Source: Stagnihabitans tardus
GTDB lineage: Bacteria; Pseudomonadota; Alphaproteobacteria; Rhodobacterales; Rhodobacteraceae
Direction of reading: 5' to 3'
DNA length: 64,000 nucleotides
NCBI RefSeq assembly: GCF_009925085.1
Contig: NZ_JAABNR010000013.1
Location: 62,001-126,000 of the forward strand
The notes below the pieces were generated by a model. That model was given only the letters and a program-made list of their open reading frames with translations. It searched no databases and was not told the origin of the DNA. The translations under genes were made by a program, and so were the position numbers. Below are positions 60,897 through 64,000 of this stretch, one piece after another (the stretch's first letter is position 1; each line of letters opens with the position of its first letter).

Positions 60897-62141
60897 ATGG
60901 GAAAGATCACGATCCTCGACCTGAAAGGCGTTCAGGTCAGCACGGCAGGTCTGAAGATCATCAAGCCGCCGCAAGTCTCGGCCAAGATCGAGATCGACGT
61001 CGACAAGAAGATCGAGAAGGAAGTCTCGCTCGACAAGCTGATCCGGCGCGAGTTCGAGGAAGAGGCCGACAAGATCTGGAAAATGACCATCAAGATGGTC
61101 GAGGACAAGTGCAAGATCTTCGAGAAGCTCTTCCAGGGCATGATGGACAAGGGCGAAAAGCCCGAGGTCATCCAGAAGAACCTCGACGGTCTGAATGCCG
61201 CCCTGAAGAAGGACTTCGAGGTCGCCGAGATCGCCGCCAAGCAGGCGTTCGAGAAGGCCTGGAAGAACATCGCCGATGCCCGCAAGGAATGGCGCAACTT
61301 CAAGATCAAGATCGTGGCAACCATCGTCGGCACCCTGGCGGCCATCGCCGTCTCGATCGCGGCCCTGGCGGTCTCGGGCTGGACGGGCGGGGCCTCGGGC
61401 GCCTTTGCGATCATCGGCTTCATCAAGGCGGGTGTGACGCTGGGCCAGACGATCAAGAAGGGCTTCCAGGACTATGACCAGGCCGTCAAGGAGCTGGAGG
61501 GCCATCTGAAGGTCGTCGAGAAGGCCGCCCAGAACAAGGGCATCATGGCCACGAACGAGATCACGGCCGCGGTCTTCACCGAGTTCCTCGGCATCGCCCA
61601 GCCCAATATCAAGAGCTGCCAGGACTGCTACGGCACGGTGAAGGCGAAATATGCCAAGTTCGTCGTCGATGTGCATGACCTGGCCAAGACGATCTCGAAG
61701 ATCGAGATCGAGCGCGCCAAGATGGAGAAGGACTTCATCGCCGAGGTCGACAAGAAGCTGAAGGCGCATCCGACCAAGGACAAGTCGGCGCAGAAGAAGC
61801 TGATCGAGGCCAATCTGAAGAAGAAGATGGCGGGGCTGGACAAGGACATCGCCGAGAAGTCCAAGCAGATGGAAGCGCTGTACAAGCAGACCAAGGACCT
61901 GGCCCCCAAGGTGGCCGAGCTTGGCAAGCGCATCGCCCAGCTGGAGCTGAAGGACATGAAGGGCATCAAGGTCTTCCGCGAGGCCCTGAAGCTTGGCACC
62001 ATCGCCCTCTCGCCGCTGGATGGCAACAACATCGCCACCAAGACCTTCGACCTGGCCATGGGCCTTGGCGGATCGGCGGGCGGCTATGCTTTCGACAAGA
62101 TCACCAGTGGCGCCCTCGAAGGCTCGGTCTTCGATATCTGA
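60897..62141 (+). CDS. Unrecognised lysine-rich helical protein with a central hydrophobic hairpin
   Basis: A 414-residue protein that matches no family I know. It is lysine/glutamate-rich and almost entirely helical. Residues ~36-135 form amphipathic/coiled helices. Residues 138-183 hold two hydrophobic segments (KIVATIVGTLAAIAVSIAAL and AFAIIGFIKAGVTLG) joined by GWTGGASG. Residues ~185-355 are a long coiled-coil-like region with a CQDC motif at 241-244. The last 60 residues are glycine-rich. There is no signal peptide. Its start has AGGGGGGCACGGCCC upstream. Codon use matches the neighbours. It sits inside the T6SS operon after clpV. Two helix bundles around a hydrophobic hairpin resemble alpha-pore-forming toxins of the ClyA/XaxA kind, but a structural or tethering role in secretion is possible. 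Confidence 0.75.
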   Translation: MGKITILDLKGVQVSTAGLKIIKPPQVSAKIEIDVDKKIEKEVSLDKLIRREFEEEADKIWKMTIKMVEDKCKIFEKLFQGMMDKGEKPEVIQKNLDGLNAALKKDFEVAEIAAKQAFEKAWKNIADARKEWRNFKIKIVATIVGTLAAIAVSIAALAVSGWTGGASGAFAIIGFIKAGVTLGQTIKKGFQDYDQAVKELEGHLKVVEKAAQNKGIMATNEITAAVFTEFLGIAQPNIKSCQDCYGTVKAKYAKFVVDVHDLAKTISKIEIERAKMEKDFIAEVDKKLKAHPTKDKSAQKKLIEANLKKKMAGLDKDIAEKSKQMEALYKQTKDLAPKVAELGKRIAQLELKDMKGIKVFREALKLGTIALSPLDGNNIATKTFDLAMGLGGSAGGYAFDKITSGALEGSVFDI

Positions 62142-62148
62142 GCTGACA

Positions 62149-62170
62149 GGCCGGGCCCCGGGGCCCGGCC
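62149..62170 (+). other. Perfect 22-bp palindrome between the helical protein and the sheath fusion gene
   Basis: Arms 62149-62158 and 62161-62170 (GGCCGGGCCC and its complement) are separated by CG, forming a fully self-complementary element eight bases past the stop codon. Without a T tract it is likelier to be an mRNA-stabilising hairpin than a terminator. The next gene follows 27 bases later. Confidence 0.6.
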
Positions 62171-62196
62171 ACCCAAACTGACCCGAGGAGCGATCC

Positions 62197-63915
62197 ATGG
62201 CTGGCACAAGCTTTTCCCTGAACTTCGGCACCCTGGCGGAAAGCCCCGTCAAACCCGCCATCAAGCGCTTTCGCATCGCGCTTTTGGGCGATTTCTCGGG
62301 CCGCGCGGCGCGGGGCGAGATGGAGATCGGCGAAGACCTCATGCGCCGCCGTCCGATCAAGTTCGACATCGACACGGTCGAGAAGATCATCGCCGATTTC
62401 GCCACCGACCTCGTCCTGCCCATCGGCAAGAAGGGCCAGGGGATCGAGGTCAGCCTTTCGGGGCTGGAAGACCTGCATCCGGACGAGCTTTTCGGCAAGG
62501 TCGAGATGTTCGAGGAGCTGGTCGCCCTCAAGCGGCGCCTCGCGGCGGGGGCCACGGCCAAGGGCACGGTCACCGAGCTCCGCGAATGGGGCAAGCAATA
62601 TGGCAAGAAGGTGAACCCTCCGGCGCGGAAGTCGGCGGGCAATTCGGTGCCCTCCGACATCAAGCTTTCGGATTTCGCCCGGCTGACGGGCCGCAAAAGC
62701 AAGGCCAAGGCCACCCCGGCCGAGGAGCTGATGGCCCGCGTCGTGGGCCCCCATATCCAGGCGCTGCCCGATCCCAATGCCGCCGCCATGCAGGAGGCCG
62801 TCGAGGAGAGCCTGGCGGAAGCCATGCGCCTTGTCCTCCACCACCCCGAATTCCAGTCGGTCGAGGCCCAGTGGCGCATGCTCGACCTCATCGCGCGCAA
62901 TGTCGAGACCGACCAGAAGCTGGACATCGTGCTTTACGACATCTCGGCCGAGGAACTGGCTGCCGACCTGGCCGCGCATGACGACCTGACCCAATCGGGC
63001 TTCTGCCAGCTTCTGGTCGAGGGCACGCCGGACGGGCGCGGCGCCTTCACCTCGATCTGCGGGCTTTACACTTTCGAAGAGACGCCGCCCCATGCGGAAC
63101 TGATGGGCCGCATCGCCAAGGTCGCGGCCCATGTCCGCACGCCCTTCTTCGCCGCCATCACGCCGACCTTCCTCGACACCAAGATGGAAGACCGTCACCC
63201 CCTGGTGGCCGAGGCCTGGGACGCTTTGCGCGAGATGCCCGAGGCGGCCTATATCGGCCTGGTCAGCCCGCGCTTCCTGCTGCGGCGGCCTTACGGCGCC
63301 AAGTCCGAACCGATCTACGAATTCGACTTCGAGGAATTCACCGAGACCGAGGGGCTTTCGGGCATGCTCTGGGCCAATCCGGTGGCGCTGGTGACCATCC
63401 TTCTGGCGCAGAGCTTCCGCAAGAACGGGCCCTCGATGCAGCTGGGCACGATCATGTCGCTGGGGGGGATGCCCTATCACTATGTCAAGGACCGCTGGGG
63501 CGACCAAGTGGCGCTGCCCTGCACCGAGCGCAACCTGACCCAGGCCAAGACCCAGGCCGCCCTGGCGCGGGGCTATATCCCGGTCATCTCGGTCAAGGGC
63601 CGCGACGAGGTGCGGCTTGGGTCGTTCAACGCGCTCAACGGCGCGCCGATCCAGGGCTATTGGGCGGGCATGCCGCCGCCCCAGCCCAAGGAAGAGGTCA
63701 AGCCCTCCTTCGACGAGGCCTCCGAGGACAGCGCGTCGGAAGAGACGGCCGACGAGGGAACCGGCGACAGCGAGCTTGACGATCTGTTGGCCGGTTTCGG
63801 CGCCGATTTCGGTTCTTCGGACGACGAGAGCAGCAGCGAGGACGACAGCAGCGAGGAAAGCGGCGGCGAAGACGAGATGGATGCCGAACTGGCCGCTCTC
63901 CTGGCCAGCCTCTAG
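62197..63915 (+). CDS. TssB-like and TssC-like fusion protein with acidic tail
   Basis: A 572-residue protein. Residues ~22-125 resemble TssB (RFRIALLGDFSGR, KFDIDTVEKIIADFATDLVL, LSGLEDLHPDELFGKVEMFE). Residues ~185-490 resemble TssC (LHHPEFQSVEAQWRMLDLIA, RIAKVAAHVRTPFFAA, YIGLVSPRFLLRRPYGAKSE). Residues ~500-566 are almost all D, E, S, G and A, ending in a short helix. The order and motifs parallel tssB-tssC at 51306-53300, but the sequence is divergent. Rhizobial imp clusters also have two TssC-type genes (TssC40 and TssC41). GAGGAGCGATCC precedes the ATG. Confidence 0.85.
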   Translation: MAGTSFSLNFGTLAESPVKPAIKRFRIALLGDFSGRAARGEMEIGEDLMRRRPIKFDIDTVEKIIADFATDLVLPIGKKGQGIEVSLSGLEDLHPDELFGKVEMFEELVALKRRLAAGATAKGTVTELREWGKQYGKKVNPPARKSAGNSVPSDIKLSDFARLTGRKSKAKATPAEELMARVVGPHIQALPDPNAAAMQEAVEESLAEAMRLVLHHPEFQSVEAQWRMLDLIARNVETDQKLDIVLYDISAEELAADLAAHDDLTQSGFCQLLVEGTPDGRGAFTSICGLYTFEETPPHAELMGRIAKVAAHVRTPFFAAITPTFLDTKMEDRHPLVAEAWDALREMPEAAYIGLVSPRFLLRRPYGAKSEPIYEFDFEEFTETEGLSGMLWANPVALVTILLAQSFRKNGPSMQLGTIMSLGGMPYHYVKDRWGDQVALPCTERNLTQAKTQAALARGYIPVISVKGRDEVRLGSFNALNGAPIQGYWAGMPPPQPKEEVKPSFDEASEDSASEETADEGTGDSELDDLLAGFGADFGSSDDESSSEDDSSEESGGEDEMDAELAALLASL

Positions 63916-64000
63916 CGATTGGCACTGGCCCGGCGATCACTTGCCGGGCATGATGGGGGGGTGACGATTGCGTCGCCCCCTCGTCCCCGAGGACGGGGAC
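63916..64000 (+). other. End of window with a hairpin and possible next gene start
   Basis: A hairpin with arms GCCCGGC (63928-63934) and GCCGGGC (63943-63949) follows the sheath fusion gene. A GTG at 63961 begins a frame that stays open to the window edge, but too little is visible to identify it. The missing T6SS genes are expected downstream. Confidence 0.3.

Noticed and set aside
58143-62927. A 1594-codon open frame on the minus strand across clpV and the downstream genes
   Set aside because: It is antisense to well-recognised plus-strand genes. G/C-biased third positions of the real genes suppress stops on the other strand, its translation is low-complexity Asp/Leu/Gly/Arg text and it has no ribosome binding site.

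Overview
The window is about 64 kb of GC-rich chromosomal DNA that reads as an alphaproteobacterium, most likely a member of the Rhodobacteraceae. The grounds are strong G/C at third codon positions, tightly packed operons with ATGA/GTGA stop-start overlaps, a one-piece PntA, the family complement (imelysin/di-heme/DUF1513 cluster, DUF3422, RTX proteins, an imp-type type VI secretion locus with TagJ) and many GC-rich palindromic repeats between genes. I see no rRNA, tRNA, CRISPR array, phage, transposase or integrase. I also recognise no transcription factor gene.

Layout. 1-10.3 kb: the 3' part of clpX, a train of six hairpins, a nucleoside hydrolase, an orphan iron-binding periplasmic protein, mazG, an M20 amidohydrolase coupled to a DUF6636 secreted protein, an RTX protein, an L,D-transpeptidase lipoprotein and kynureninase. 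10.3-17 kb: a palindrome-rich divergent region, pntAB, a DUF3422 protein and a second RTX protein. 17-26.5 kb: a five-gene peptide ABC transporter operon facing a DadA-like FAD oxidoreductase and a second M20 amidohydrolase, plausibly one peptide/acyl-amino-acid scavenging locus, followed by two small membrane proteins. 26.5-33.4 kb: a PACE-type exporter gene coupled to SAM decarboxylase, moaA, an arginase gene bracketed by inverted composite repeats, and ccmF-ccmH. 33.4-38.3 kb: an imelysin / di-heme c-type oxidoreductase / imelysin / DUF1513 iron-related operon. 38.5-45.9 kb: an inositol-monophosphatase-family phosphatase, fructokinase (mak) coupled to a bacterial pentameric ligand-gated ion channel, and two caspase-like secreted proteins around a YceI-OmpA fusion. 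45.9-50 kb: a repeat-rich spacer and an ExbB-ExbD-ExbD-TonB-like operon.

50.2-63.9 kb is the largest system: a type VI secretion locus in the order tssA-tssB-tssC-hcp-tagJ-tssE-tssF-tssG-clpV, then an unrecognised lysine-rich helical protein with a central hydrophobic hairpin, then a protein in which a TssB-like domain is fused to a TssC-like domain with a long acidic tail. hcp sits between an upstream hairpin and a strong terminator, so it can be expressed independently. The membrane complex (TssJLM), TssK, VgrG and PAAR genes are not in the window and are presumably further downstream.

The strongest candidates for undescribed biology are the helical protein after clpV, the TssB-TssC-like fusion, the divergent energy-transducer operon whose TonB-like protein ends in a DUF4384-like domain, the caspase-like protein ending in a CXXCH motif, and the hairpin train after clpX.
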